A stretch of DNA of 64,000 nt. Source: Rhodospirillaceae bacterium (GTDB lineage Bacteria; Pseudomonadota; Alphaproteobacteria; Rhodospirillales; Casp-alpha2). A model generated the notes under the pieces. That model saw nothing but the letters and a program-made list of their open reading frames with translations, had not been told where the DNA came from and searched no databases. The position numbers and the translations under genes were made by a program. The stretch spans positions 162,794 through 226,793 of the forward strand of contig JAERTE010000018.1 of assembly GCA_016845145.1 (NCBI GenBank), given 5' to 3'. This document shows, piece after piece, positions 8,433-17,560 of this stretch (the stretch's first letter is position 1; every line of letters starts with the position of its first letter).

Positions 8433-10046
8433 TCAGGTCACGTGATGGACCCGGTTGTAGACGTTGAACTTACCGGTCGGCGTTTCCAGCCCCTTAATGC
8501 GGGCCTTCTCCTTGAGGGTCTTCGTGTCATAGACAACGATTTCACCCTTCGACCAGTTCTTCTTGCCGCCACGAACCCAGACAGAGACCCAGAACTCAGA
8601 GCCGTCTGCGTTGAATTCGGTGTGGGTGGCAAGCGCCTTGTCCTGATCCGTGACTTGGATCGTCTTGACGATTTTACCGGTCTTCTTATCCAGCACCTTA
8701 ATGGCTTGCTGAATTTCGGGATCGGGATGTTTCGTCTGATCGAAGATCACGTAGTCGGATTTCGGATGGGTGCGGATAAACAGGCCCGGCCCGTCCGATT
8801 CGACCGAATAACAGGTCTTCCAAGCCTTGTCGGGATTGCCTTTCGGATCGTTACCCCAGACAGTGACTTTGCCTTCGCCCAGGTGCACGGTACCGGCAAC
8901 CGGACCACACTTCGGATCAATCCAGTTGGCGCCCGGACCCGGGTGCGGCTTCTTGCCGGTGACCAAGGAGCCGACAGCCTTACGGGTGACGGTATCTTGG
9001 AATTCCATCCGGTTTGAAGCGTTGGCGGCGATCTGGAAGTAGCGCTGCGTCGGGTCGAAGAAGCCGTCATGCAGGAACTTGTTGGTATTGATCATTTCAA
9101 TACGCAGGTTGTCCAGATCAGAGTAGTCGACTTGCCACATCTGGCCCAACTCCTTGACGGCGACCATCCAGGTCGGCGCTTTCGGGGTGTTGTAGACAGC
9201 TGCGACACGCGCTTCGTTGACGTATTCGCCATCGACGTTGACGCCACGCGTGGAAACCACTTTCAGCGGCTCCATGGTGACGGCGTCGAGAATGACGAAA
9301 TGCGGCGGCCAATAACCGCCACCGATGACGTATTTGTCTTTCCATTTGCCATAGTGGGAAACGGCGACGTCACGGGCGTCGGATGCAACCTGGGCTTCGG
9401 CCACCACTTGCGGTGGATTCATCCACAGATCGATCTTGGTCATTTTGCCGTCGCGGCCCTGGGTGTACCAGAAGCGGCCGTCTGACGACTCTTTCATTAC
9501 GTGCACGGCGTAACCGGTATCGACCTTGGCAACGACTTCTTTCTTGTCGCCATCGATAATACCAACCTTACCGGCGTCACGCAGGATCACCATGAAGAAG
9601 TTTTCCCAATTGCGACCATGCATGGGCTTCTTCGGATAATCCTCAGGTTTGATGAAAGTCTTCCAGCGTTTCTTCATCTCGGCTAGAGTCATCTCTGCCG
9701 GGGGGGGCACTTCCATCTGGATATAGGTGGCCATCTTCTTGATCTGCTCCTTGCTAAACAGATCATCGAAGTTGTTCATGCCTCCCTCGGTGCCGATGGT
9801 GATGATTTTCTCGAGCCGTTTCTGGCCGAGTTTGCGCATGTTTTTCGGCTCCAGGTTTTTACCTGTCGCACCTTTACGCAGCACGCCATGGCAGCCTGCG
9901 CAACGTTGGAAGTAGAGTGTCTTCGCTTCCTCGAAATCCTTCTCAGAGAGCGTTGGCTCCTGCGCGACAGCGCCCGGCGGTATGCCCATGTAGGCGATAC
10001 CGGCGGCCAAGGCCACGATAGGAGCGGTTAGGGTAAATTTCTTCAT
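8433..10046 (-). CDS. nirS: Cytochrome cd1 nitrite reductase
   Basis: Periplasmic dimeric enzyme reducing nitrite to NO with electrons from cupredoxin or cytochrome c. From the ATG at 10046 (GGAGG nine bases upstream) the protein has 537 residues: a signal peptide to about residue 29, a heme c domain with C49-x2-C52-H53 (CAGCH), then the eight-bladed d1 propeller. H182 in DTGYAVH matches the heme d1 axial ligand; H326 (FLHDGF) and H368 (KPHPGPG) match the two active-site histidines of the Pseudomonas aeruginosa enzyme. The ATG at 10052 sits only three bases from the ribosome site and is less likely. It is divergent from the heme d1 operon with an FNR-type box between. Confidence 0.98.
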   Translation of the reverse strand: MKKFTLTAPIVALAAGIAYMGIPPGAVAQEPTLSEKDFEEAKTLYFQRCAGCHGVLRKGATGKNLEPKNMRKLGQKRLEKIITIGTEGGMNNFDDLFSKEQIKKMATYIQMEVPPPAEMTLAEMKKRWKTFIKPEDYPKKPMHGRNWENFFMVILRDAGKVGIIDGDKKEVVAKVDTGYAVHVMKESSDGRFWYTQGRDGKMTKIDLWMNPPQVVAEAQVASDARDVAVSHYGKWKDKYVIGGGYWPPHFVILDAVTMEPLKVVSTRGVNVDGEYVNEARVAAVYNTPKAPTWMVAVKELGQMWQVDYSDLDNLRIEMINTNKFLHDGFFDPTQRYFQIAANASNRMEFQDTVTRKAVGSLVTGKKPHPGPGANWIDPKCGPVAGTVHLGEGKVTVWGNDPKGNPDKAWKTCYSVESDGPGLFIRTHPKSDYVIFDQTKHPDPEIQQAIKVLDKKTGKIVKTIQVTDQDKALATHTEFNADGSEFWVSVWVRGGKKNWSKGEIVVYDTKTLKEKARIKGLETPTGKFNVYNRVHHVT

Positions 10047-10120
10047 ACTCATTTGCCTCCATGAGCAATTTCCGCTGACGATATATCCATAATGGATACC
10101 GCTGTTGCGGTTCTCTCGCC

Positions 10121-10134
10121 TTAACCGTGGTCAA
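10121..10134. promoter_or_regulatory. FNR/Dnr-type box between nirS and nirE
   Basis: On the minus strand the site reads TTGACCACGGTTAA (TTGAC-N4-GTTAA), nine of ten positions fitting the FNR/Dnr dyad. It is centred about 80 bases before the nirS start and about 97 before nirE, so one site could serve both divergent promoters. Confidence 0.7.
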
Positions 10135-10224
10135 GAATAATTGTGCAATCGCGTGATATTTGATGGGTGAAATCACGGCCTTCTATTTACGCCGTATGGA
10201 AACAACCGGATGGGGAGTCCGAGC

Positions 10225-11031
10225 ATGAAATCCCGAGACGACAAACCTCGCGCGGTGGTGCATCTCGTGGGCGCCGGCCCCGGTGATCCGGATCTTTTGA
10301 CGGTGAAGGCCCTACGGCTGATCGAAACTGCCGATGTGGTTGTTTATGACCGATTGGTGTCGGCCGAGATCATGGCGCTGGTGCCGGAAGGCGCGTCGCG
10401 GATCAATGTCGGCAAGCAACCGAATTGCCATCCCGTGCCGCAAGACGAGATCAATCAGTTGCTGGCCAGCCTGGCCAAGCCCGGACGTCTGGTGGTGCGC
10501 TTGAAGGGCGGTGATCCGTTCTTGTTTGGTCGCGGCAGTGAAGAAGCCACTTATTTATATGCAAAAGGCATCGACTACCAAGTTGTACCGGGGGTCACTT
10601 CGGCTTCCGGGTGCGCGGCGGCGGTTGGTTTGCCGTTAACCCATCGCGGTTTGGCGCGGGGTGTGCGGTTTGTCACCGGGCATTGCCGAGAAGATGCGCC
10701 GTTGGATTTCGACTGGCGCGGGCTGGCAGACCCGGAAACCACCCTTGTCGTCTACATGGGGCGCGCCAATATGGCGCAGATCGCTGTACGCCTAATTGCC
10801 GAAGGTCTGCCGGCATCGACACCGGTGCTAGCGGTTTGCAATGGAACGCAGCCGAGCCAGCATCACGTGATCGCACCGCTTGGCGAGATATCTCAAGCCA
10901 CTGCCGATGCCGATCTGGATGGACCGGTGCTCTTTATCATTGGCGCGGTTGCCAGCTTGGCTGGCGAGTTGGGCATCGACGCGGGCTTGGCCGAAATCCC
11001 CGCAGCGATGCTGGAAGCCCGCCATGGCTAG
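10225..11031 (+). CDS. nirE: Uroporphyrinogen-III C-methyltransferase (heme d1 branch)
   Basis: SAM-dependent methyltransferase converting uroporphyrinogen III to precorrin-2, the entry to heme d1 (and siroheme). The 268-residue length is that of a stand-alone SUMT/CobA-type enzyme; the SAM-binding motif VGAGPGDPDLLT and the family motif RLKGGDPFLFGRG are clear. I chose the ATG after GGGGAG, five codons below the track start. Being first in the nir operon supports NirE rather than CobA. The stop overlaps the next start by 8 bases. Confidence 0.93.
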   Translation: MKSRDDKPRAVVHLVGAGPGDPDLLTVKALRLIETADVVVYDRLVSAEIMALVPEGASRINVGKQPNCHPVPQDEINQLLASLAKPGRLVVRLKGGDPFLFGRGSEEATYLYAKGIDYQVVPGVTSASGCAAAVGLPLTHRGLARGVRFVTGHCREDAPLDFDWRGLADPETTLVVYMGRANMAQIAVRLIAEGLPASTPVLAVCNGTQPSQHHVIAPLGEISQATADADLDGPVLFIIGAVASLAGELGIDAGLAEIPAAMLEARHG

Positions 11032-11380
11032 GGTCAATGTCAGGATGGGGGCGAACGCGATGGCAGCAATGAGCGCTTTCGCGGCCATAGTTGTGCTTGG
11101 TGTTGGGGCCGTTGCCACGGGTGCGGATATGGCGCCCGAGCGTCGCGCCGATCTCATGAACTTATTGGTACAGGATTGTGGCTCATGCCATGGCTTGACC
11201 ATGAAAGGCGGGCTCGGGTCGCCGTTGCTGCCCGCCAATCTGGAAGGCAAAGACCCTGATGTGTTGGCGGAAGTGATTCTGGATGGCATCCCCGATACGC
11301 CGATGCCGCCGTGGCGCGGACAACTGACCGAGGCGGAAGCGGTCTGGATGGCGGAACAGTTGAAGAAAGGGATCAAGTGA
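11024..11380 (+). CDS. nirC: NirC c-type cytochrome
   Basis: Small periplasmic monoheme cytochrome of about 118 residues with a signal-like N-terminus (MAAMSAFAAIVVLGVGAVATG), one heme site (DCGSCHG) and a probable axial Met in DTPMPPWRG. NirC proteins donate electrons to NirS or act in heme d1 maturation. The start is uncertain: 11024 gives an overlap with nirE, while in-frame ATGs at 11045 and 11060 would shorten the leader. The track ORF at 10880 is a frame artefact inside nirE. It overlaps nirF by one base (TGATG). Confidence 0.85.
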   Translation: MARVNVRMGANAMAAMSAFAAIVVLGVGAVATGADMAPERRADLMNLLVQDCGSCHGLTMKGGLGSPLLPANLEGKDPDVLAEVILDGIPDTPMPPWRGQLTEAEAVWMAEQLKKGIK

Positions 11381-12576
11381 TGGGTGGTTCAGTTTCTCCG
11401 TTGGTTCGTATTGGATTGCTTGCCCTTATTGCATTGGCGGCCTACATGGCAAGCCCACGCGCCGCCGAGTTACGCGGCAGCGGCGATCTCGGCATTATCG
11501 TTGAGCGCGCCACCGGGCGTGTGCAAGTGATTGAAACCACAAGTCGCACACGATTGGCCACGGTGGAAGGTTTGGGCGATCTCAGCCATGCGTCGGCGGT
11601 TTTCTCGCGTGACCAGCGCTACGCCTATGTCTTTGGGCGCGACGGTGGCCTGACAAAGGTAGACGTGCTGGACCCCAAGATCGTTAACCGTGTCATCCAG
11701 GGCGGCAACTCCATCGGCGGTGCCATCTCGCAAGACGGCAAACTGGTGGCGGTCTCAAATTACAAGCCGGGCGGCGTGAAGGTTTTCAATTCGGCAACAT
11801 TAGAGTTGATTGCCGATATTCCCGCCGTCGATGCCGACGGCGTGCGTTCGAAGACGGTCGGCCTCGTGGATGCGCCGGGTCAGCGGTTCGTTTTCAGCCT
11901 GTATGACGCCGGTGAGATATGGATCGCCGATTTCAGTGCCGGCAACACCCCCAAGATCACCAAATTTCGCGGCATCGGCAAGCTTCCTTACGATGCACTG
12001 GTGACCGACGATGGGCGTTACTACATCGCCGGCCTATTCGGCGAGGACGGTATGGCGATGCTCGATCTCTGGGCGCCGGAGAAGGGTGTGACCCGGATTC
12101 TCGACGGTTACGGCAAGGGTGAGAAGAAGCTGCCGGTTTACAAAATGCCGCACCTGGAAGGCTGGGCCCGGGCTGGCGATCACATTTATCTGCCGGCTAT
12201 TGGTAGGCATGAGCTGCTGGTGGTCGATCCTGGTTCCTGGAAAGAGGTCGGGCGTATCCGGGTTCACGGCCAACCGGTGTTTGCCGTCGCACGTCCCGAT
12301 GGCCGTCAGGTCTGGGTCAACTTCGCGCACCCGAACAACGACACCGTTCAAGTGATCGATGTGCCGAGCCAGAAAATCATTCATCAATTCACGCCCGGCA
12401 AAGCCATCTTGCATCTGGAGTTCACGCCGCGCGGAGAGCAGGTTTGGCTTTCGGTGCGCGATGTCGGTAAGGTCGAGGTCTACGATACCGAAACGTTTGC
12501 CAAAATCACCGATCTTCCCGCCGACAAACCAAGCGGTATTTTCCTCTCCGCCCGCGCCCATCGGACAGGGCTCTGA
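11380..12576 (+). CDS. nirF: NirF, heme d1 biosynthesis protein
   Basis: About 398 residues: a hydrophobic leader followed by a NirS-d1-like eight-bladed propeller. The sequence around LSHASAVFSRDQRYAYVFGRD aligns with the d1-ligand strand of NirS, with a conserved His. NirF is needed for a late step of heme d1 formation in the periplasm, after NirJ. No lipobox Cys is seen at the leader end, unlike some NirF lipoproteins. The ATG overlaps the nirC stop; the track start 23 codons earlier lies in nirC. Confidence 0.93.
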   Translation: MGGSVSPLVRIGLLALIALAAYMASPRAAELRGSGDLGIIVERATGRVQVIETTSRTRLATVEGLGDLSHASAVFSRDQRYAYVFGRDGGLTKVDVLDPKIVNRVIQGGNSIGGAISQDGKLVAVSNYKPGGVKVFNSATLELIADIPAVDADGVRSKTVGLVDAPGQRFVFSLYDAGEIWIADFSAGNTPKITKFRGIGKLPYDALVTDDGRYYIAGLFGEDGMAMLDLWAPEKGVTRILDGYGKGEKKLPVYKMPHLEGWARAGDHIYLPAIGRHELLVVDPGSWKEVGRIRVHGQPVFAVARPDGRQVWVNFAHPNNDTVQVIDVPSQKIIHQFTPGKAILHLEFTPRGEQVWLSVRDVGKVEVYDTETFAKITDLPADKPSGIFLSARAHRTGL

Positions 12577-12579
12577 GCC

Positions 12580-13032
12580 ATGAACCTGGACCTCAATCAA
12601 ATGCGGCTTTTGAACGAGTTTCAGCGAGATTTTCCGCTCGAACCTCGGCCCTATGCCCGTATCGCCGAGACACTCGGCATGGGTGAGGACGAGGTGCTCG
12701 CGGTGCTGGGAGAATTATCGGACGCCGGTGCCATCAGCCGCGTCGGTGCCGTGGTGCGCCCCAACTCGGTTGGCGCCAGCACGCTGGCGGCCATGCGCGT
12801 ACCTGCGGAGCGGTTGGACGACGTGGCGGCACATGTGAGCGCGCGTCCGGAGGTCAATCACAACTATGAACGCGATCACGCGATCAATCTTTGGTTCGTG
12901 GTGGCCGCCGAAAGCCGCGATGCTGTTTTGGGGGTGCTGGGCGAGATTGAAACGGCAATGGATATCCCGGTGCTTGATTTGCCCCTGGTGACGCCGTTCC
13001 ACATTGATTTGGGGTTTGATCTGAGATGTTGA
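12580..13032 (+). CDS. nirD: NirD, siroheme decarboxylase subunit
   Basis: A 150-residue Lrp/AsnC-fold protein of the NirDLGH/AhbAB siroheme decarboxylase family, which converts siroheme to didecarboxysiroheme during heme d1 synthesis. It has an N-terminal winged-helix-like part and the family segment VNHNYERDHAINLWFV. It lies 3 bases behind nirF and overlaps nirL by 7 bases. It resembles NirG more than NirL or NirH. Confidence 0.92.
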   Translation: MNLDLNQMRLLNEFQRDFPLEPRPYARIAETLGMGEDEVLAVLGELSDAGAISRVGAVVRPNSVGASTLAAMRVPAERLDDVAAHVSARPEVNHNYERDHAINLWFVVAAESRDAVLGVLGEIETAMDIPVLDLPLVTPFHIDLGFDLRC

Positions 13033-13538
13033 TCGATGCCACCGACGAAGCCTTGCTTGCCGCCATCTCCGACGGCCTGCCATTGGTCGCAACCCCCTAT
13101 GCCGCCATTGGTGATGGTATCGGCTTATCTGAAGCCGAGGTCATATCGCGGCTTCGGGCCATGGTCGAGAGCGGTGTGATCAAGCGCTTCGGCGTAATCG
13201 TGCGTCACCACGAACTAGGATTCGCCGCCAATGCCATGGTGGTCTGGGATATCGAAGATACTTGCGTGCCCGAAATCGGCGAGGCCATCGCCGCGAACCC
13301 CTGCGTGACATTGTGCTATGAGCGCCCGCGACGGCTGCCTGATTGGCCCTACAACCTGTTCGCCATGATCCATGGCCGCGATCGTGATGCCGTGCTGGGC
13401 AAGGTCGCTGAGATCAACCGCACCGCGGGCCTGGGATCACGCCCCAACGACGTGCTGTTCAGCCTGCGCCGGTTTAAGCAACGCGGCGCACATTATTGCC
13501 GGCCCGCAGCCCCGGCGCTGAGGCGAGGGGCAGCGTAA
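13026..13538 (+). CDS. nirL: NirL, siroheme decarboxylase subunit
   Basis: 170-residue second partner of the decarboxylase pair. The family-typical stretch YERPRRLPDWPYNLFAMIHG is shared with NirH. It overlaps nirD and abuts nirG with a one-base TAATG overlap, which would support stoichiometric synthesis. The assignment of letter follows operon order (D-L-G-H as in Pseudomonas). Confidence 0.9.
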   Translation: MLIDATDEALLAAISDGLPLVATPYAAIGDGIGLSEAEVISRLRAMVESGVIKRFGVIVRHHELGFAANAMVVWDIEDTCVPEIGEAIAANPCVTLCYERPRRLPDWPYNLFAMIHGRDRDAVLGKVAEINRTAGLGSRPNDVLFSLRRFKQRGAHYCRPAAPALRRGAA

Positions 13539-13981
13539 TGGACCAGATCGACCGCGCTATCATCAATGAATTTCAGGGTGGTTTCCCCATTTCCGACCGA
13601 CCCTATGCGGAGGCCGCCGAGCGCGTCGGCATTGACGAACAGGCCTTTATCGACCGCTTGCAAGCTCTGCTGGACGACGGCGTGTTGAGCCGGTTCGGCC
13701 CCATGTATCACGCAGAGAAACTTGGCGGCGGCCTGACGTTGGCGGCACTTTCCGTGCCAGAAGGGGATTTCGATGCGGTGTCAGAGAAGGTCAACGCTTT
13801 CCCCGAAGTCGCCCACAATTACGCCCGCGAGCATCATCTTAACATGTGGTTCGTGCTGGCGACGGAAACCCCTGAGCGGGTTGGTGAAGTGATCGGCGAG
13901 ATCGAAGCCGCGACAGGCTTGCCGGTCTTCGACATGCCCAAACGCGAAGAGTTTTTTGTCGGCTTGAGGTTCGAAGCATGA
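13538..13981 (+). CDS. nirG: NirG, siroheme decarboxylase subunit
   Basis: 147-residue NirD-like subunit; VAHNYAREHHLNMWFVLATE corresponds to the NirD segment. I chose the ATG overlapping the nirL stop; the track ORF extends 14 codons into nirL. It overlaps nirH by 4 bases (ATGA). Confidence 0.9.
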   Translation: MDQIDRAIINEFQGGFPISDRPYAEAAERVGIDEQAFIDRLQALLDDGVLSRFGPMYHAEKLGGGLTLAALSVPEGDFDAVSEKVNAFPEVAHNYAREHHLNMWFVLATETPERVGEVIGEIEAATGLPVFDMPKREEFFVGLRFEA

Positions 13982-14463
13982 GTTACGTTCTCGATGATCT
14001 CGATCGCCGCATCATCACTGCTACGCAGGCGGGGTTGCCGCTATGTGCTGAGCCGTATCATGAGGTGGCGCGTCAAATCGGCTGCGATCCGGGAGAAGTC
14101 ATGGCGCGCATGACCAAGATGTTGGAAGCCGGCGCGATCAGGCGCATCGGTGTCGTTCCCAACCATTACAAGCTTGGCTATACCGCCAACGGTATGACGG
14201 TATGGGATGTGGCCGACGACGATATCCAAGCTGCCGGGCGCGAGATCGGCAACTTTGATTTCGTTTCGCACTGCTATCATCGCCCGCGCCATTTGCCGCA
14301 CTGGCCTTACAATTTGTTCGCCATGGTGCATGGTAAAAGCACCGAAGAAGTGGCGGAGAAAGTAAATTCAATCGCCGAAGCGTTGGGGCCACGTGCGCGC
14401 GGGCATCAGGTATTGCTGAGCACTAAGATTTTGAAGAAGACCGGGCTGCGGCTGGCGGCCTAG
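13978..14463 (+). CDS. nirH: NirH, siroheme decarboxylase subunit
   Basis: 161-residue NirL-like subunit with YHRPRHLPHWPYNLFAMVHG. The gene follows nirG with a 4-base overlap and precedes nirJ by 13 bases, where GGGGAGAG provides the nirJ ribosome site. Confidence 0.9.
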   Translation: MSYVLDDLDRRIITATQAGLPLCAEPYHEVARQIGCDPGEVMARMTKMLEAGAIRRIGVVPNHYKLGYTANGMTVWDVADDDIQAAGREIGNFDFVSHCYHRPRHLPHWPYNLFAMVHGKSTEEVAEKVNSIAEALGPRARGHQVLLSTKILKKTGLRLAA

Positions 14464-14476
14464 GGGAGAGACTTAA

Positions 14477-15676
14477 ATGTTCCGGATCACCCAATACATG
14501 AAGGAAGTGCTGGACCCGACACCACTTGGCCCCAGCCGACAGCCGCCAGGGCCCGTGGTCATCTGGAATTTGATCCGGCGCTGCAACTTGACGTGCAAAC
14601 ATTGCTACGCGATTTCCGCGGATACCGATTTTCCGGGCGAGCTTTCTACGCAGGAAGTCAACACCGTCATGGATGACCTCAAGGGTTTTCGGGTGCCGGT
14701 GTTGATTTTGTCAGGCGGTGAACCGTTGCTGCGACACGATATCTTCCAAGTGTCAAAACGTGCCAAGGACATGGGTTTCTATGTTGGACTATCAACCAAC
14801 GGCACGCTGATTGATGAGAGCAATATCGATGCCATTGCCGCCATCGGCTACAACTACGTCGGCATCTCCATCGACGGCATCGGCGCGACGCACGACAAAT
14901 TCCGCCGTCTCGACGGCGCGTTCGAAAAATCCATGCATGCCGCCCGGCTGTGCCGTGAGAACGGCATCAAGGTCGGGCTGCGCTTCACCATGACGCTCGA
15001 CAACGTGCATGAATTGCCTGATCTGTTGCAGCTTTGCGATGACGAGGGCATCGACAAGTTTTACCTCTCGCACCTCAATTACGCCGGGCGCGGCAACAAG
15101 AACCGTGGCGACGACGCCCACTTCGCCGCCACCCGCCAAGCCATGGACCTGCTGTTCGAGACCTGCGAGGCGGATCTCAGGTCGGGCCGCGAGCGCGAGT
15201 TCGTCACCGGCAACAACGACGCCGACGGCGTCTATATGCTGCATTGGGTGCGCCAGAATCACCCAGATAGCGCCGCGCACATCGAAGCCAAGCTAAGGCA
15301 ATGGGGCGGCAATTCGTCGGGTGTCAATGTCGCCAATATCGATAACCTGGGCCAGGTGCATCCCGATACCATGTGGTGGGACTACACGCTCGGCAACGTC
15401 AAGGAACGCCCGTTCTCCGACATCTGGGCCGATACCTCGGACCCGATCATGGCTGGCCTGAAAGCCCAGCCCCGCACCATCAAAGGCCGTTGCGCAGGCT
15501 GTGCCCACTTTGCCATTTGCGGCGGCAACACCCGCGTGCGCGCCATGCAGGTCACCGATGATCCGTGGCAGGAAGATCCCGGCTGCTATCTCAGCGACGC
15601 CGAGATCGGGTTGGCTGAGGAATCGGATCGCGTCACTGTTACCCCTTACCGGAAGAAACGTCATGCGGCTGCTTAA
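14477..15676 (+). CDS. nirJ: NirJ, radical SAM heme d1 biosynthesis enzyme
   Basis: 399-residue radical SAM enzyme thought to remove the two propionate chains of didecarboxysiroheme and introduce oxo groups. The [4Fe-4S]-SAM motif CNLTCKHC is near residue 35, the GGEP motif follows (LILSGGEPLL), and the C-terminal SPASM-like cysteines CAGCAHFAICGG are present. It acts in the cytoplasm, before NirF/NirN. It ends within the first codons of nirN, a 14-base overlap. Confidence 0.95.
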   Translation: MFRITQYMKEVLDPTPLGPSRQPPGPVVIWNLIRRCNLTCKHCYAISADTDFPGELSTQEVNTVMDDLKGFRVPVLILSGGEPLLRHDIFQVSKRAKDMGFYVGLSTNGTLIDESNIDAIAAIGYNYVGISIDGIGATHDKFRRLDGAFEKSMHAARLCRENGIKVGLRFTMTLDNVHELPDLLQLCDDEGIDKFYLSHLNYAGRGNKNRGDDAHFAATRQAMDLLFETCEADLRSGREREFVTGNNDADGVYMLHWVRQNHPDSAAHIEAKLRQWGGNSSGVNVANIDNLGQVHPDTMWWDYTLGNVKERPFSDIWADTSDPIMAGLKAQPRTIKGRCAGCAHFAICGGNTRVRAMQVTDDPWQEDPGCYLSDAEIGLAEESDRVTVTPYRKKRHAAA

Positions 15677-17225
15677 GATTTCTATCGTTGCCGCCTTGGC
15701 GGCCTTAACCGCGGGTTCCGCCAACGCCGAGCCGAATGCGCAAATCCTCTATCAGCAACACTGCGCCGCCTGCCATGGCGATGATCGCCTGGGCCAGATC
15801 GGTCCGGCCCTGTTGCCGGAAAACCTGCGCCGCCTTCGGAAAAAGCGCGCCGGTATCGCCATCGCCAAGGGCCGTCCGGCGACGCAGATGCCGGCGTTCG
15901 AGAAAACGCTGGGCAAAGCCGATATCGACGCCCTGGTGGCGTTTATCTTCAAGCCGCTGCCAGAAGTGCCGCACTGGGACATGGCCAAAATCGCGGCCAC
16001 ACACGTCGTCCACAACAAGGTGGCCGATCTGCCAAGCAAACCGTTGCACAAGTCCGACCCGCTGAACCTGTTCACCGTGGTTGAGACCGGCGATCATCAC
16101 GTGACCATCCTGGACGGCGACACGTTCGAGCCGATCTGGCGCTTCCCGTCGCGCTTCGCCTTGCACGGCGGCGCCAAGTATTCGCCCGATGGCCGCTTTG
16201 TTTACTTCGGCTCGCGCGACGGCTGGGTCAGTAAATACGACCTGCACAGCATGAAGCCGGTGGCGGAAATCCGCGCCGGCATCAACACCCGCAACATCGC
16301 CATCTCATCCGACGGCAAATGGGTGATGGTCGGTAACTTCTTGCCGCATTCCCTGGTCGTGTTGCATGCCGAGGACTTAAAGCCGTTTCGGGTGATCGAG
16401 GTCGGTGACGGCAAGGGCCAAACCTCTCGCGTCAGCGCCGTCTACGATGCGCGCCCGCGCCAAAGCTTCGTCGCCGCCTTGAAGGACATGAAGGAAATTT
16501 GGGAGCTTTCCTACGACCCGGAAGCCGAACCCATTTACGGCAACTTCGTCCACAACTACCGCAAGGGTCAGGTTGAGGGGGGTGTTGTCGGCAAACAGCC
16601 GTTTGCGGTGCGCCGTATCAAGGTCGACGATTACATGGACGACTTCTTCTTCGATCCCACTTACGCCGAGGTGATGGGCGCGGGGCGAACCGCCAAGAAA
16701 GGCATCGTCTACAACCTGGACGCCAGAAAGAAGGTCGCCGAACTGGACCTTTCGGGCATGCCGCACCTGGGCTCAGGCATCGTTTGGAAGCTGGATGGCC
16801 GCATGGTCATGGCGACGCCGCATCTGCGTGAGCCTGCGGTCAGCGTCATCGACATGGAAAGCTGGAAAACCATCAAGCGCATTGAGACGCTGGGCACCGG
16901 GTTTTTCATGCGTAGTCACGAGAATTCTAACTTTGCCTGGGTCGATGTGTTTTTCGGCAAGCACAAGGATGTTATGCACGTCATCGACAAGCGCTCGCTT
17001 GAGATCGTCAAGACGCTGAAACCCGCACCCGGAAAAACCGCCGCCCACGTGGAATTCACCCGCGACGGTTCGCACGCCCTGGTCAGCATCTGGGAGAAGC
17101 AGGGCGCGCTGGTGATCTATGACGCCAAGACGTTGGAAGAAGTGAAGCGCATCCCCATGAAAAAACCGTCCGGCAAATACAACGTTTATAACAAGATCAA
17201 CCTGTCGGAAGGCACCTCTCACTAA
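15663..17225 (+). CDS. nirN: NirN, cytochrome c / d1-propeller dehydrogenase
   Basis: 520-residue periplasmic NirS paralogue: signal peptide (KISIVAALAALTAGSANA), heme c site CAACH near residue 35, then a d1-binding propeller (FALHGGAKYSPDGRFVYFGSRDG). NirN catalyses the last step of heme d1 formation, oxidising dihydro-d1, and hands the cofactor to NirS. At the position of NirS active-site H326 the sequence has YMDDFFFDP, so this His is replaced, while the second (MPHLGSG) is kept. The start is the ATG overlapping nirJ; the track ORF begins 54 codons too early. It is the last gene of nirECFDLGHJN. Confidence 0.93.
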   Translation: MRLLKISIVAALAALTAGSANAEPNAQILYQQHCAACHGDDRLGQIGPALLPENLRRLRKKRAGIAIAKGRPATQMPAFEKTLGKADIDALVAFIFKPLPEVPHWDMAKIAATHVVHNKVADLPSKPLHKSDPLNLFTVVETGDHHVTILDGDTFEPIWRFPSRFALHGGAKYSPDGRFVYFGSRDGWVSKYDLHSMKPVAEIRAGINTRNIAISSDGKWVMVGNFLPHSLVVLHAEDLKPFRVIEVGDGKGQTSRVSAVYDARPRQSFVAALKDMKEIWELSYDPEAEPIYGNFVHNYRKGQVEGGVVGKQPFAVRRIKVDDYMDDFFFDPTYAEVMGAGRTAKKGIVYNLDARKKVAELDLSGMPHLGSGIVWKLDGRMVMATPHLREPAVSVIDMESWKTIKRIETLGTGFFMRSHENSNFAWVDVFFGKHKDVMHVIDKRSLEIVKTLKPAPGKTAAHVEFTRDGSHALVSIWEKQGALVIYDAKTLEEVKRIPMKKPSGKYNVYNKINLSEGTSH

Positions 17226-17560
17226 GTCTTCCCTGCCCGGAATGGGGCAGATTGGAGGAAAATGGTGCGCGGAAGTCATTGATTTTATTGCATCAATAAA
17301 AAAATTGACGGAACGAACCCAATTCTCCGCGATGCCCTGTGGACGGGATTAACCTGGATGTATTCTTCGAAACCAACAAAACATCGGTTCCGATAAAAAC
17401 CTATACGAATGGGCAATAGCGCGCCTTCGCCGGAACGGCCGACGATACAGCAACAAATATAACTGGGTATATCAAAAAGTCAATAAATTCCTATAAAAGG
17501 AATCGTGAGACATTGAGGTTTGCGCCTGTGCTCGATCGATGAACAGACCTGATCTCGCGA
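17226..17560. other. Intergenic region after the nir operon
   Basis: 335 bases without a gene, AT-richer than the flanks. It contains a weak CTGCCC/GGGCAG stem right after nirN and copy A of a dispersed repeat. The rest shows no ORF with a ribosome site and no clear promoter. Confidence 0.6.
17273..17327 (+). repeat. Dispersed intergenic repeat, copy A
   Basis: Begins AAGTCATTGATTT and ends with the core TTGACGGAACGAACCCAATT. Two related copies lie at the far end of the window; copy C matches both ends of this copy over nearly the same length (55 against 57 bases). The centre contains the dyad TTATTGCATCAATAA. Confidence 0.7.

Noticed and set aside
17279-17296. TTGAT-N8-ATCAA resembling an FNR box
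   Set aside because: The spacer is eight bases instead of four, no gene lies downstream on either strand at a usual distance, and it belongs to repeat copy A.
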